A stretch of 64,000 nt of DNA from Palleronia pelagia (GCF_900110115.1 NZ_FOCM01000002.1:372001-436000); one strand, 5' to 3'; positions 1 to 10,418 are shown, numbered from the stretch's first letter. Numbers and translations are program-made. Notes: generated by a model not told the origin, from the sequence alone.

Positions 1-532
1 GCCGAAGGACGGGATCGGCATCCGCCAGGTCCGCAGGATCGTCGATCCGCACGCGCAGGACCGACGCGCCCCCGGGTGGAAGGACGATCGGCAGGGACGC
101 CACCCTCTTGCTGTCCGCCAGGACCGGGCGACCCGCCGGTCCGCCCACCGGGGGCTGGTCCAGCACGACCTGCGCGCCGTCTTCCCCTTCCATCTCGAAG
201 GTATAGCCGGCCGAAAACGGCCCCTCGAAGTCGATCCGCCAGAGGCCGGGTGCATCGCGCGCGTTGCGCAACCGCACGCAGCCCGACGCGCCCGGCCCGA
301 CGGCGGCGTCCGCAAGCGGGGGCGCCGCGTCGCCCGCCGCGCACGGCCCCGCGGCACCGTCCGCAAGGCGCATCACCCGGAACAGGTCCTCGACCGTTTC
401 GCCCGGCTGCAGGGACAGAACCGCCCCCCGGCCCGCGAGACCCGGCCGCGAGTCGTCATCATCGTCCTCGTCCAGAACTTGAACGACGAGCAGCAACAGG
501 GCACTGAAGAACAGCGCCGCCAACAGGATCAT
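1..532 (-). CDS. Membrane-anchored protein, N-terminal part only (possible sensor kinase partner of the adjacent response regulator)
   Basis: The minus strand is open from an ATG at 532 to the window edge, so only the first 177 residues are visible. The protein begins with a hydrophobic segment (MILLAALFFSALLLLVVQVL), followed by an acidic stretch and a Gly/Ala/Asp-rich region with several beta-like runs (LWRIDFEGPF, AGYTFEMEG, VLRVRIDD). The topology fits one N-terminal membrane helix and an extracytoplasmic domain. I cannot name the domain. Because it is divergent from and almost touches a NarL/FixJ-type response regulator, a sensor histidine kinase is the natural guess, but no kinase motif lies inside the window. 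A longer start at ATG 562 would add ten residues and overlap the regulator's start. Both starts have weak Shine-Dalgarno-like sequence. Confidence 0.6.
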   Translation of the reverse strand, partial: MILLAALFFSALLLLVVQVLDEDDDDDSRPGLAGRGAVLSLQPGETVEDLFRVMRLADGAAGPCAAGDAAPPLADAAVGPGASGCVRLRNARDAPGLWRIDFEGPFSAGYTFEMEGEDGAQVVLDQPPVGGPAGRPVLADSKRVASLPIVLPPGGASVLRVRIDDPADLADADPVLR

Positions 533-549
533 GCTCCGGGAGGGTGAGA

Positions 550-1194
550 ATGTCACAGCCATGTCCTGCCGCCACCGTGGTTATCGCCGACGATCATGCA
601 CTCGTCCGCAACGGATTGAAGAGCATCATTGAGTCTCTCGACGGCGCAAGCGTGGTGGGCGAGGCGCAGGACGGGCTGGAAGCCATCGCCCTGGCGCGGG
701 AGCTTCGGCCCACCCTGCTGCTGCTGGACAGCGGAATGCCCAAGGCGCGCGGCATGGAAGTCTACGGCGAGGTGCGCCGCTGGGTGCCCGAAACGCGCAT
801 CGCCGTCGTCACCGGTTTCAATGCCACAGGCGTGCTGGCGGACTGGGTCGCGGCGGGGGTGGACGGGATCTTCCTGAAGACCACGCCCCCCGACGAGATG
901 GCCGAGGGGTTTCGCGTCCTGCTGCAGGGAGAACCCTACGTCGCGCGGGAAGTGCTGATGCGGCTGGAACGCGATGCGGGCAAGCCCGAGCTCAGCCCGC
1001 GCGAGCGGCAGGTCCTGCACCTGATCGCGGAAGGATGTTCGAACGCCGCGATCGCCGAGCGGCTGTCGGTCAGCGTCAAGACCGTCGACAACCACCGCAC
1101 GCGGCTGATGGCGAAACTGGAGGTTCACTCGGTGGCGCAACTTCTGTCCTATGCTCTGAAGGAAGGGCTGCTGAACCCGTCGTCGCAGCTTTGA
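550..1194 (+). CDS. LuxR/NarL-family two-component response regulator
   Basis: Cytoplasmic transcription factor of 214 residues. The receiver domain occupies about residues 8-125: acidic pair D14-D15, phospho-acceptor D60 in LLLLDSGMP, T88 and K110. It is followed by a C-terminal LuxR-type helix-turn-helix (about 148-195, ELSPRERQVLHLIAEG, IAERLSVSVKTVDNHR). The start is decided by the ribosome-binding site: GGGAGG at 538-543 is well spaced for ATG 550, whereas the in-frame GTG at 544 directly abuts it. It is transcribed divergently from the truncated membrane protein gene, suggesting a cognate pair. Targets cannot be read from the sequence. The gene ends before a strong hairpin shared with the converging RTX gene. 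Confidence 0.9.
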   Translation: MSQPCPAATVVIADDHALVRNGLKSIIESLDGASVVGEAQDGLEAIALARELRPTLLLLDSGMPKARGMEVYGEVRRWVPETRIAVVTGFNATGVLADWVAAGVDGIFLKTTPPDEMAEGFRVLLQGEPYVAREVLMRLERDAGKPELSPRERQVLHLIAEGCSNAAIAERLSVSVKTVDNHRTRLMAKLEVHSVAQLLSYALKEGLLNPSSQL

Positions 1195-1230
1195 ACGGGG
1201 CCGCACCGGGATGCGGGCGTGCGACACGAT

Positions 1231-1266
1231 CCGGGCGGCATGACCTTCAGGTGTCATGCCGCCCGG
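1231..1266. terminator. Perfect 14-bp stem-loop between convergent genes
   Basis: CCGGGCGGCATGAC at 1231-1244 pairs perfectly with 1253-1266 around an 8-base loop. It lies between the 3' ends of the response regulator (+) and the RTX gene (-), so it can serve both strands. There is no clear U-tract on either side, so termination efficiency is inferred. Confidence 0.65.
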
Positions 1267-1296
1267 AATTGGTCGCTCGCTGTTGCCAGCACCGTC

Positions 1297-3528
1297 TCAG
1301 ATGATCTCGAAATCGCTGGCCGCCAGGGTGGGCGCGCCTTCCAGGAAAGCGATCAGCGTCTCGCCCCCGTACATCCCGCCGTTGTCGTCGTAGAAGAGCG
1401 CCCCGTCGCGGTAGACCATCGAGTTGTCGAACGCGCCCATCATGCCCCACATCCACGGGGCCATCGCGTAATACGAGGGGTTCACATCCATTCCGAAGAC
1501 CAGGTCGTCCGTGCCGAAGCCGCCGTCGAACCCGAAGAAGACATCGCCGTCCAGTTGGATCTTGTCCGTGCCGGATTGGAAGTCGGTGATGACGTCGACA
1601 TCGTCCATGTTGTCGAAGACGAACACATCCGCGCCGTCGCCACCCTCCAGCCAGTCGACCCCGTCGCCGCCGTTCAGGGTGTCGTTGCCCTGCCCGCCTT
1701 CCAGCGTATCGGCCCCAGCGCCGCCCAGCAGCAGGTCGTTGCCACCGTCGCCCCGCAGCACGTCGTCGCCGCCATTGCCCGCGAGGTCGTCGTCCCCGCC
1801 CTGGCCGGACAGCGTGTCCTGGCCGTCCTGTCCGACCAGCCGGTCATCCGTCGCGCGGCCCGTCAGATCGTTGTCGCCGATCCAGCCGAACAGGTTGGTG
1901 CTGCCCTCGGCCAGGGTCCAGGTCGCCACGCCATCGGCGATCTTGTCGGTTCCGAAGTCTTCGGTGCGCAGGTCGACCGTCACGTCGTCGAAAGTGACGC
2001 TCTCGATCCCGTAGAGGCTATCCCGACCGTCGAGCGCGTAGACGGTCTGGCCATCGACGATCGTCTCCTGCCCGCTGACGACCACGCTGAGCGCATCGTC
2101 GACCACCTCGAGGGTCAGCGTGTAGTCCTGCTTGTCGCCGACGAAGATCGCCCGGTCCAGGCCGCCCTCGTCGTCGAAGAGCGTGTCGTTGCCGGTGCCG
2201 CCGAAATAGACGTCGTTACCGCTTCCGCCCTTCATGATGTCGGTGTTGATCCCGCCCTTGAGATAGTCGGAACCGCCATAGCCCAGCAGGGTCGCCCCGT
2301 CGTAGCTGCCGACATTGGTGATGAAATCGTCGCCGTCGGCGCTGAGGAACGGGTTGTCGCTTTCGCCGCGCTGGTCCGTGGACGACCGCGTGCCGTGGAA
2401 GGTGCCGTCGCCGTCGTGCTTCCGGATCATCTGGCCGTCGATCAGGTCGATCACCGGCGCGATCAGTTCGGCGGAGGTCTCGCCCGTGCCGTCCAGCGGC
2501 GTGCCCCCGTAAATCGCGTGGGTTATGGCGTCTTCCAGGTAGTTGGAGATGGTGTGGGCCGTATGCGAACCGCTGGTCAGCGTCAGCGGGGCGCCGCCGG
2601 TCGCCTCGGCCGGGATGGTCACGGTGGTGCCCGTCGGCACCCAGGCCGTCATCGGCGCACCGGGCGTCGAACCGTGCAGCTGATAGTCGTCCCCGAAAAA
2701 GGTCTCGAGGACGGCCTTGATCTTGGCGCCATCCGCATCGCCGTCGACATTGATGGTGTAGGTGGTGATGGTCTTGGACGGAACGCGGTAGGTGCTGCCG
2801 CCACCGCCGAAGCTGAAGTTGCCCGCGAACTCGAGGAAGTCGATCAGCGCGCCGTCGTCGGCCCGGGTCCACCATTCATTGTAATCCAGCGTAGTGTCGG
2901 TGGCGTAGTAGGTGGTGGTGGACTGCGAGACATCGAGGTCCAGCGCCTGTTCGGCGGCCTCGTCCAGCGCCTGAAGGATCTGGACCCCTTCGATCAGGTT
3001 GTCGCGGATCGAGTCGCGGCGATGGCCGCCGTGCTGACGTTCGCCCCCCTGGGTCGAGGCGTCGGGGCCCAGGTATTCACCCTCCGAGAACAGCGCGGCG
3101 GACTGGATCTGCACCAGCATCGCGAAGGACACTGCGCTGCCGACCGACAGGACCTCTTCGGGGGTCGGATCGCGGTCCATGATCCCCGTCGCCGTGTTCA
3201 CCACGTCGTCCAGCCCGTTGAAGGCGTCGCGGATGACCGACTGGATTTCGCTGGGGCCCAGTTCGGGGTAATCCTTGACCCGGTCGAACGCCTGCTTCGA
3301 CAGTTGCAGCCCGTCGTTCAGGGCCTCGATACGCTGCTGCTCGGCCAGGTCGTCGATCTTGCGACCCAGCTCGGCGATCTCGGCGCTGAGTTCCGCGACC
3401 GCGTCGTTCAGGCCGGCGCTGGGGTCGAGGATGTTCTCGATGATGTCCTTCGCGGTCATGCCAGTGCCGATGCCGCTGACCACCACGCCGATGACGTCCG
3501 CGACCTTGCCGAAAGTTGTCCAACCCAT
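1297..3528 (-). CDS. RTX (hemolysin-type calcium-binding repeat) protein
   Basis: 743-residue protein that is probably secreted by a type I system. The start ATG 3528 has a textbook AGGAGG seven bases upstream. The first 100 residues are helical with an amphipathic, coiled-coil-like stretch (AELSAEIAELGRKIDDLAEQ). A middle part of unknown fold follows, then two blocks of Asp/Gly nonapeptides, a first short one (SGNDVYFGGTGNDTLF) and a second of about eight repeats (GQGGDDDLAGNGGDDVLRGD onward) that would form a calcium-binding parallel beta roll. The C-terminus (LAASDFEII) resembles uncleaved type I secretion signals. There is no N-terminal signal peptide. No ABC exporter, membrane fusion protein or recognisable catalytic domain is present nearby, so it is an orphan RTX gene whose function, adhesion or toxin-like, is unknown. 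Confidence 0.85.
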   Translation of the reverse strand: MGWTTFGKVADVIGVVVSGIGTGMTAKDIIENILDPSAGLNDAVAELSAEIAELGRKIDDLAEQQRIEALNDGLQLSKQAFDRVKDYPELGPSEIQSVIRDAFNGLDDVVNTATGIMDRDPTPEEVLSVGSAVSFAMLVQIQSAALFSEGEYLGPDASTQGGERQHGGHRRDSIRDNLIEGVQILQALDEAAEQALDLDVSQSTTTYYATDTTLDYNEWWTRADDGALIDFLEFAGNFSFGGGGSTYRVPSKTITTYTINVDGDADGAKIKAVLETFFGDDYQLHGSTPGAPMTAWVPTGTTVTIPAEATGGAPLTLTSGSHTAHTISNYLEDAITHAIYGGTPLDGTGETSAELIAPVIDLIDGQMIRKHDGDGTFHGTRSSTDQRGESDNPFLSADGDDFITNVGSYDGATLLGYGGSDYLKGGINTDIMKGGSGNDVYFGGTGNDTLFDDEGGLDRAIFVGDKQDYTLTLEVVDDALSVVVSGQETIVDGQTVYALDGRDSLYGIESVTFDDVTVDLRTEDFGTDKIADGVATWTLAEGSTNLFGWIGDNDLTGRATDDRLVGQDGQDTLSGQGGDDDLAGNGGDDVLRGDGGNDLLLGGAGADTLEGGQGNDTLNGGDGVDWLEGGDGADVFVFDNMDDVDVITDFQSGTDKIQLDGDVFFGFDGGFGTDDLVFGMDVNPSYYAMAPWMWGMMGAFDNSMVYRDGALFYDDNGGMYGGETLIAFLEGAPTLAASDFEII

Positions 3529-3699
3529 GATCTTTCCTCCTGTCCGTGGCGCCCCGCGCCTGCTTCGTGATCCGATGCAGACAGGTCTACCGGTGCCCCG
3601 GTGGCGGGGGTTATGGGGTGGATCCCTCAATTGGCCCTGCGGCGCGGTCCGACGATCGGCGAGGAGGTCGGAGAAGCCGGTCCCGGGAACCGGCGCGGA

Positions 3700-4617
3700 T
3701 CAGCCGGCTTGCCGGGCGATCCACTCGGCCACGAACCGCGCCTCGGCCGAGGCGCGGGGATGGATCTGAAGGTAGAAGGGATGCGGCGACACCAGGTGAT
3801 CGGGCACCAGCGGGACCAGCGCCTCCTGCTCCAGCAGCGTGCCGATCAGCCGTTCCCAGCCCAGCACGGCGCCGACGCCGTCCTGCGCCAGTTGCAGCGC
3901 GATCATGAAGTTGTTCACGGTCGTCCGCTTGCCGGTCTGCGCCTCGACGCCGAAGGCGCCCAGCCAGTCCTTCCACCCGGTCCATTCCACCCGCCGGGTC
4001 GTGACATGCACCAGCGGCGCGGCGGCAAGGTCGGCGACCGACGCGACGGCATATCGCCGCGCGAATTCCTTCGAGCCGACCGCGACGATGTTGTCGGTGA
4101 AGAGCGTGACATAGGTGCCGTCATCGTCGGGGATCGGGCCGTACCGGATGCTCAGGTCCACGCGATCCTCCATCGGCTCGACGTCGCTGACGACCTGCGA
4201 GACGACCGTCTCGGGATGGTGGCTCCAGAAATGCGAGATCTGCGGCGTCAGCCAGAAGGCGCTGACCGCCGTGGTCGCGTGAATGATGACATCCTCGCCT
4301 TCGGGGCGGCCGCGGATTTCGCGCACGGCGCCCGAGATCCCTTCGAACCCGCGCTGCACGGCCACGAACAGGAAGGCGCCCGCCTCGGTCAGTTCGACCC
4401 CACGGTGCTGGCGACGGAACAACGGCTGCGCCATCTCGGCCTCCAGCGCCTTGATCTGGTGGCTCACGGCGGCGGGCGTCACGTTCAGCTCGGCCGCGGC
4501 GGCCTTGAAGCTGTTGTTGCGCGCGGCCGCCTCGAAGCAGCTGAGCGAGGTGAAGGACGGCAGGGCGTAGGGTCGGGACACGGGTCGCTTTTCGCCTTCG
4601 GGATGCCGCATGTGCAT
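3700..4617 (-). CDS. LysR-family transcriptional regulator (GcvA-like)
   Basis: DNA-binding regulator of about 305 residues. The N-terminal winged helix-turn-helix (FTSLSCFEAAARNNSFKAAA, AAVSHQIKALEAEM, PLFRRQHRGVELTEAG) is typical of LysR proteins of the GcvA/DsdC subgroup. The remainder is the two-lobed effector-binding domain. ATG 4617 is chosen; ATG 4611 is also possible, and an upstream TTG at 4635 would lie inside the palindrome at 4630-4647. The gene is divergent from a Rieske oxygenase operon, the classic arrangement for a LysR regulator controlling its neighbours. The inferred role is therefore substrate-responsive control of the betaine-demethylation genes. The ligand is unknown. 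Confidence 0.88.
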   Translation of the reverse strand: MHMRHPEGEKRPVSRPYALPSFTSLSCFEAAARNNSFKAAAAELNVTPAAVSHQIKALEAEMAQPLFRRQHRGVELTEAGAFLFVAVQRGFEGISGAVREIRGRPEGEDVIIHATTAVSAFWLTPQISHFWSHHPETVVSQVVSDVEPMEDRVDLSIRYGPIPDDDGTYVTLFTDNIVAVGSKEFARRYAVASVADLAAAPLVHVTTRRVEWTGWKDWLGAFGVEAQTGKRTTVNNFMIALQLAQDGVGAVLGWERLIGTLLEQEALVPLVPDHLVSPHPFYLQIHPRASAEARFVAEWIARQAG

Positions 4618-4629
4618 CAGGTTATCTGA

Positions 4630-5956
<1,327 letters not shown>

Positions 5957-5960
5957 CGCG

Positions 5961-7028
5961 ATGAACACCCACAGCCAGCCCCGCCTCGCCTTCTGGAGCG
6001 ACGAAGAACCGCTCGAATGCGTCTCGACCCTGCCCGAGGCGCCGAACGTGGTGACCTTCACCTTCCAGGCGCCGTCGGGTGCGCTGTTCTCGTTCAAGCC
6101 GGGGCAGTTCGTCACGCTGGAACTGCCGGTGGCCGGCGGGCCCCTGCACCGGACCTACACGATCTCGTCCTCGCCCTCGCGGCCCACCTCGCTGACGACC
6201 ACCGTCAAGGCGCAGGACGCGTCGCTGGGCACGCGCTGGATGCTCGACCACCTGCGGCCCGGCATGCGGCTGCGCGCGACCGGGCCGGGCGGGACGTTTT
6301 CGTACCTGAACCATCCGGCCCAGAAATACCTGTTCATCTCGGCCGGGTCGGGCATCACGCCGATGATGTCGATGACCGCGCATATGTACGATGCCGGGCG
6401 CGATCCGGACATCGTCTTCGTCAACTGCGCCCGGCGGCCGTCGGAGATCATCTTCCGCGAGCGGCTGGAGCATATCGCGTCCCGTATCACCGGGATCGAG
6501 CTGGCGTGGGTGGTCGAGGGCACGGACCCCTACCAGCCCTGGACCGGCTATCGCGGCACGTTCAACCAGCTGATCCTGGGCCTCGCCGCCCCCGATTACC
6601 TGGACCGCGAGGTGTTCTGCTGCGGCCCCGAGCCGTTCATGCAGGCCGTGCGCGAGGCGCTTTACGGTCTCGGCTACGACATGGACCGCTACCACCAGGA
6701 AAGCTTCCATGCGCCCCTGCCCGACACCTCGCAGGTGCCCGAAGACGTCACGCTGGACGACGCCGAGATGGCCGAGGTCGAGTTCACGGTCTCAGGCAAG
6801 CAGGTGAAGGTCGCGCAGACCGAAACGCTGCTGGCCGCGGCCCGCGCGGCCGGCGCGCTGCTTCCGGCGGGCTGCACCTTCGGGGTCTGCGGGACCTGCA
6901 AGGTGAAGAAGGCCGAAGGCCACGTCCACATGGTCCACAATGGCGGCATCACCGACGACGACATCGCGGCGGGATACATCCTCGCCTGCTGCTCCAACCC
7001 CATCGGCAAGGTGAAGATCGAGGCATGA
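5961..7028 (+). CDS. Ferredoxin-type oxidoreductase (electron donor of the Rieske oxygenase, GbcB-like)
   Basis: 355-residue NAD(P)H-dependent reductase with a C-terminal plant-type ferredoxin domain. The FAD-binding barrel carries RTYTISS at 64-70. The nucleotide-binding domain has GSGITPMM at 129-136 and the CGPEPFM signature. The [2Fe-2S] ligands are C305, C310, C313 and C343 or C344. It would pass electrons from NAD(P)H to the oxygenase encoded 4 bp upstream. Its stop overlaps the start of the following flavoprotein gene (ATGA), so the three genes are translationally coupled. The domain order (FAD, NAD, ferredoxin at the C-terminus) matches GbcB-like reductases. Confidence 0.9.
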   Translation: MNTHSQPRLAFWSDEEPLECVSTLPEAPNVVTFTFQAPSGALFSFKPGQFVTLELPVAGGPLHRTYTISSSPSRPTSLTTTVKAQDASLGTRWMLDHLRPGMRLRATGPGGTFSYLNHPAQKYLFISAGSGITPMMSMTAHMYDAGRDPDIVFVNCARRPSEIIFRERLEHIASRITGIELAWVVEGTDPYQPWTGYRGTFNQLILGLAAPDYLDREVFCCGPEPFMQAVREALYGLGYDMDRYHQESFHAPLPDTSQVPEDVTLDDAEMAEVEFTVSGKQVKVAQTETLLAAARAAGALLPAGCTFGVCGTCKVKKAEGHVHMVHNGGITDDDIAAGYILACCSNPIGKVKIEA

Positions 7029-9082
7029 ACACGCAAACGTCCACCGCGCAGGATCCGCTTTTCCAGCCCTACCAGCTGAAGCACCTGACCCTGAAGAACC
7101 GGCTGATGATCTCGTCGCATGAACCGGCCTATCCCGAGGACGGCATGCCGAAGGAGCGCTACCGCGCCTACCATGTGGAGCGGGCGCGTGCGGGCGTCGG
7201 CCTGACCATGACCGCCGGGTCGGCCAGCGTGTCGCGCGACAGCCCGCCGGTCTTCAACAACATCCTCGCCTGGAAGGACGAGGTCGTGGACTGGATGAAG
7301 GCGCTCACCGACGAATGCCACGACCACGGCTGCGCGGTGATGATCCAGCTTACCCATCTCGGCCGCCGGACGCGCTGGGACAAGGGCGACTGGCTGCCCG
7401 TGGTGTCACCGGGGCACGAGCGCGAGCCGTCGCACAAGGCCTTCCCTAAGAAGGCCGAGGACTGGGACATCGCCCGCCTCGTTGCCGACTATGCCTCGGC
7501 CGCGCAACGGATGCAGGCCGCGGGCCTCGACGGGATCGAGCTGCAGGCCTACGGCCACCTGATGGACCAGTTCTGGTCGCCGCTCACCAACGATCTCGAC
7601 GGGCCCTACGGCGGGCCGTCGCTGGACAACCGCCTGCGCTTCACCTTCGACGTGCTGCGCAAGATCCGCGAGGCCTGCGGCCCCGATTTCATCGTCGGCG
7701 TGCGCTACACGGGCGACGAGGACTTGGCGGGCGGGCTGACCAACGAGGACGGCCTCGAGATCTCGCGCCGCCTGAAAGACAGCGGGCTGGTGGATTTCCT
7801 GAACGTGGTGAAGGGCCATATCGACACCGACGCGGGCCTGACCGACGTGATCCCGGTGCAGGGGATGCGGTCGGCGCCGCACCTGGATTTCGCGGGCGAG
7901 ATCCGCAAGGCCACGGCCTTCCCGACCTTCCACGCGGCAAAGATCCAGGATGTCGCCACCGCACGCCACGCCATCGGGTCGGGCAAGCTGGACCTTGTCG
8001 GCATGACCCGCGCGCACATGGCCGACCCCCATATCGTCGCCAAGATCCAGCGCGGGGACGAGGCGCGCATCCGCCCCTGCGTCGGCGCGAACTACTGCCT
8101 CGACCGGATCTACCAAGGCGGCATGGCCCTGTGCGTGCACAACCCCTCCACGGGGCGCGAGCTGGAACAGCCGCACGAAATCGCCAGGGCCGAGACGCCC
8201 CGCAAGGTCATGGTCATCGGCGCCGGTCCCGCCGGGCTCGAGGCCGCGCGCGTCGCGGCGGCGCGCGGGCACGACGTCGTGGTGCACGAGGCCGCGAACC
8301 AGCCGGGCGGCCAGATCCGCCTGACCGCGCAGACCGAGCGGCGGCGCGAGATGATCCAGATCGTCGACTGGCGCGTGTCCGAGTGCGACCGCGCAGGCGT
8401 GCGGTTCCACTACAACAGCTTCGCCGCCCCCGAGGACGTGCTGGCCGATGGCCCCGACGCCGTCATCATCGCCACGGGCGGCCTGCCCCATACCGAGGTG
8501 CTGGAGACCGGCGACGACCTGGTCGTCTCGGCCTGGGACATCCTGTCGGGCGACGTGGCGCCCGGCGAGAATGTCCTGATCTACGACGACGCGGGCGACT
8601 ACCCGGCCCTGCAGGCCGCCGAGCGCATCGCCAGGACCGGCGCGCGGGTCGAGATCGTGACCCGCGACCGCACCATCGTCTCCGAGGTCATGGCGATGTC
8701 GCTGACGCCGTCGCTGCGGATCCTGCAGGACCACGACGTGACCTTCACGCCCACCTGGCGCGTGGATGCCGTGAGGCGCGACGGCAACCATCTGGTCGCC
8801 ACGCTGGGCAGCGACTACGGCGCCTTCACCCGCGAGCGTCGCGTCGACCAGGTCGTGGTCAACCACGGCACCCGGCCGCTGGACGACCTGTATTTCGACC
8901 TGCGCGAGGGCTCTAGCAACCGTGGCGAGGTGGACCACGAGGCGCTGATCGCCGGCCGCCCGCAGACCGTGACGCGAAACCCCGACGGACGCTACAAGCT
9001 GTTCCGCATCGGCGACGCGGTTGCCGCCCGCAACACGCACGCCGCGATCTACGACGCGCTACGGTTGATACGGTCGCTCTGA
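7025..9082 (+). CDS. Old-yellow-enzyme-type N-demethylase (DgcA / N-methylproline demethylase family)
   Basis: 685-residue flavoprotein: an N-terminal TIM barrel that binds FMN (about 10-350), a short cysteine region (about 352-372), and a C-terminal dinucleotide-binding part starting at VMVIGAGPAGLEAARVA (about 397). This is the architecture of trimethylamine dehydrogenase, 2,4-dienoyl-CoA reductase, DgcA and StcD. In the context of the betaine Rieske oxygenase, it most likely demethylates the product of that step (dimethylglycine or N-methylproline). The cysteine region reads PCVGANYCLDRIY..LC, so one position usually held by Cys in the [4Fe-4S] motif is Ala. ATG 7025 overlaps the previous stop. 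Confidence 0.85.
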   Translation: MNTQTSTAQDPLFQPYQLKHLTLKNRLMISSHEPAYPEDGMPKERYRAYHVERARAGVGLTMTAGSASVSRDSPPVFNNILAWKDEVVDWMKALTDECHDHGCAVMIQLTHLGRRTRWDKGDWLPVVSPGHEREPSHKAFPKKAEDWDIARLVADYASAAQRMQAAGLDGIELQAYGHLMDQFWSPLTNDLDGPYGGPSLDNRLRFTFDVLRKIREACGPDFIVGVRYTGDEDLAGGLTNEDGLEISRRLKDSGLVDFLNVVKGHIDTDAGLTDVIPVQGMRSAPHLDFAGEIRKATAFPTFHAAKIQDVATARHAIGSGKLDLVGMTRAHMADPHIVAKIQRGDEARIRPCVGANYCLDRIYQGGMALCVHNPSTGRELEQPHEIARAETPRKVMVIGAGPAGLEAARVAAARGHDVVVHEAANQPGGQIRLTAQTERRREMIQIVDWRVSECDRAGVRFHYNSFAAPEDVLADGPDAVIIATGGLPHTEVLETGDDLVVSAWDILSGDVAPGENVLIYDDAGDYPALQAAERIARTGARVEIVTRDRTIVSEVMAMSLTPSLRILQDHDVTFTPTWRVDAVRRDGNHLVATLGSDYGAFTRERRVDQVVVNHGTRPLDDLYFDLREGSSNRGEVDHEALIAGRPQTVTRNPDGRYKLFRIGDAVAARNTHAAIYDALRLIRSL

Positions 9083-9137
9083 TGGCGGCGGCACGCCCCG
9101 GTGGGCCGACCTTTCCACCGGATGGTGCAACCCTGAC

Positions 9138-10418
9138 CTAGCCCGGTGCCGAATCTGGCGCGGCGGCCTTGTCCCGGGCATCGAATTCCTTCTGGTTGGC
9201 GGCCATGGCCAGGGTCTCGGGCGTGGATCCCCGCGCCAGCAGCCTGGCGCGGATGCGGGTCTTGTTCTCGGGGCTGACGGCGGGCGCGGTGGCGATGCGG
9301 AGGATGGCGAAGGCGATCAGCAGCGCGTGGGCGCCCCCGGTGACCGCGAACAGGGTGGCCGCCCCGAACGACGTCATGGCGAAACCCGCCACCGTCGGAC
9401 CGAAGATCGAGCCGATCCCGAAGACCAGCAACAGCCCGCCGCTGACCTGGATGAACGATCCCGGTTCTGCGTGGTCGTTGGCATGGGCCACGATGACCGG
9501 ATACATGGCGAAGACGGTCGCTCCGAACAGCGCGGCCAGCGCCATCACCACCGGCGGCCCCATGGATCCCAGCGCGATGAAAAGACCGTCGGCGACCAGG
9601 GCCAGCAGGCTGACGCCAATCAGGACCTTGCGGCGGTCGAAGCGGTCCGACGCGATCCCCACGGGAATCTGCGACACCGCCCCGGCCAGGATCGGGATGC
9701 TGGCGAACAACGCGATCTCGCTCAGGCTCATGCCGATGCGCGCGGCATAAACGGCGGCCAGCGTGCCGAAGGACGCGTTCGACACCCCGACCATCATGAC
9801 CGCGAAGACGGCGATGGGCGAATTGCGCCACAACGCGCGAAGGTTCAGGGACACCTGGGTCAGCGGCGCTGGCGTGGTCGTCGCGCTGATCGCCGTGGGC
9901 AGCAGCGCCATGCAGTAGACGATGGCCGCCAGCGCGAAGAACACGTAGCCGGTCGCGTCGCCCAGCGTCAGGATCAGCTGGCCCGCCGTCGTCGCGGCCA
10001 GGTTCACCATCGTGTAGACTCCGAACACCCGCCCGCGCGACGACGCATCGGTGCGTTCGTTCAGCCAGCTTTCCACGATCATCGCGGCGCCCGCGAAACA
10101 GAAGCCCGACAGCGCGCGCACCGGGATCCAGACCCACGGCGTGATCAGGATCAGCGACAACAGCACCGCGATGGCCGCGATGGCGCACATGGCGCCGAAG
10201 GCCCGGATGTGCCCCACCCGCGCCACCAGCGTCGGCGTTCGCAGGCACCCGACGACATAGCCCAGCGCCCAGCCCGTGCCGAGCAGACCCAGCGATGCGG
10301 CGGTAAAGCCCTCGGCCTCGCCCCGGATGGGCAGGATCAGGCTGTTCAGACCACCGGCAAACAGAAGAAAGGCAGAGCCCATCAGCAGGGCGGCAAGCGA
10401 GAACAGGCTTCGGATCAT
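9138..10418 (-). CDS. Major facilitator superfamily transporter (YcaD-like)
   Basis: 426-residue inner-membrane carrier with about twelve hydrophobic helices in two halves of six, joined by a cytoplasmic loop around residue 190-200. The GRVFGVYTMVN and DRFDRRK segments are the positively charged loops typical of MFS proteins. The C-terminal 50 residues are hydrophilic. It belongs to the sugar/drug-like MFS group that includes YcaD; no substrate can be assigned. It converges on the betaine-demethylation operon with a 55-bp gap and lies downstream of nothing it obviously serves. It might import the betaine or export a product, but that is only proximity. Confidence 0.85.
   Translation of the reverse strand: MIRSLFSLAALLMGSAFLLFAGGLNSLILPIRGEAEGFTAASLGLLGTGWALGYVVGCLRTPTLVARVGHIRAFGAMCAIAAIAVLLSLILITPWVWIPVRALSGFCFAGAAMIVESWLNERTDASSRGRVFGVYTMVNLAATTAGQLILTLGDATGYVFFALAAIVYCMALLPTAISATTTPAPLTQVSLNLRALWRNSPIAVFAVMMVGVSNASFGTLAAVYAARIGMSLSEIALFASIPILAGAVSQIPVGIASDRFDRRKVLIGVSLLALVADGLFIALGSMGPPVVMALAALFGATVFAMYPVIVAHANDHAEPGSFIQVSGGLLLVFGIGSIFGPTVAGFAMTSFGAATLFAVTGGAHALLIAFAILRIATAPAVSPENKTRIRARLLARGSTPETLAMAANQKEFDARDKAAAPDSAPG

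Noticed and set aside
1219-3570. A plus-strand frame of 783 codons opposite the RTX gene
   Set aside because: It exists because the RTX gene is GC-rich and third-position biased. The minus strand has the ribosome-binding site, RTX repeats and secretion-like C-terminus, whereas this translation is a low-complexity Val/Asp/Ala pattern.
6017-7024. A long N-terminal extension of the demethylase frame through the reductase gene
   Set aside because: The extension is Arg/Ala/Gly-rich shadow sequence of the reductase. The true start is ATG 7025, overlapping the reductase stop.
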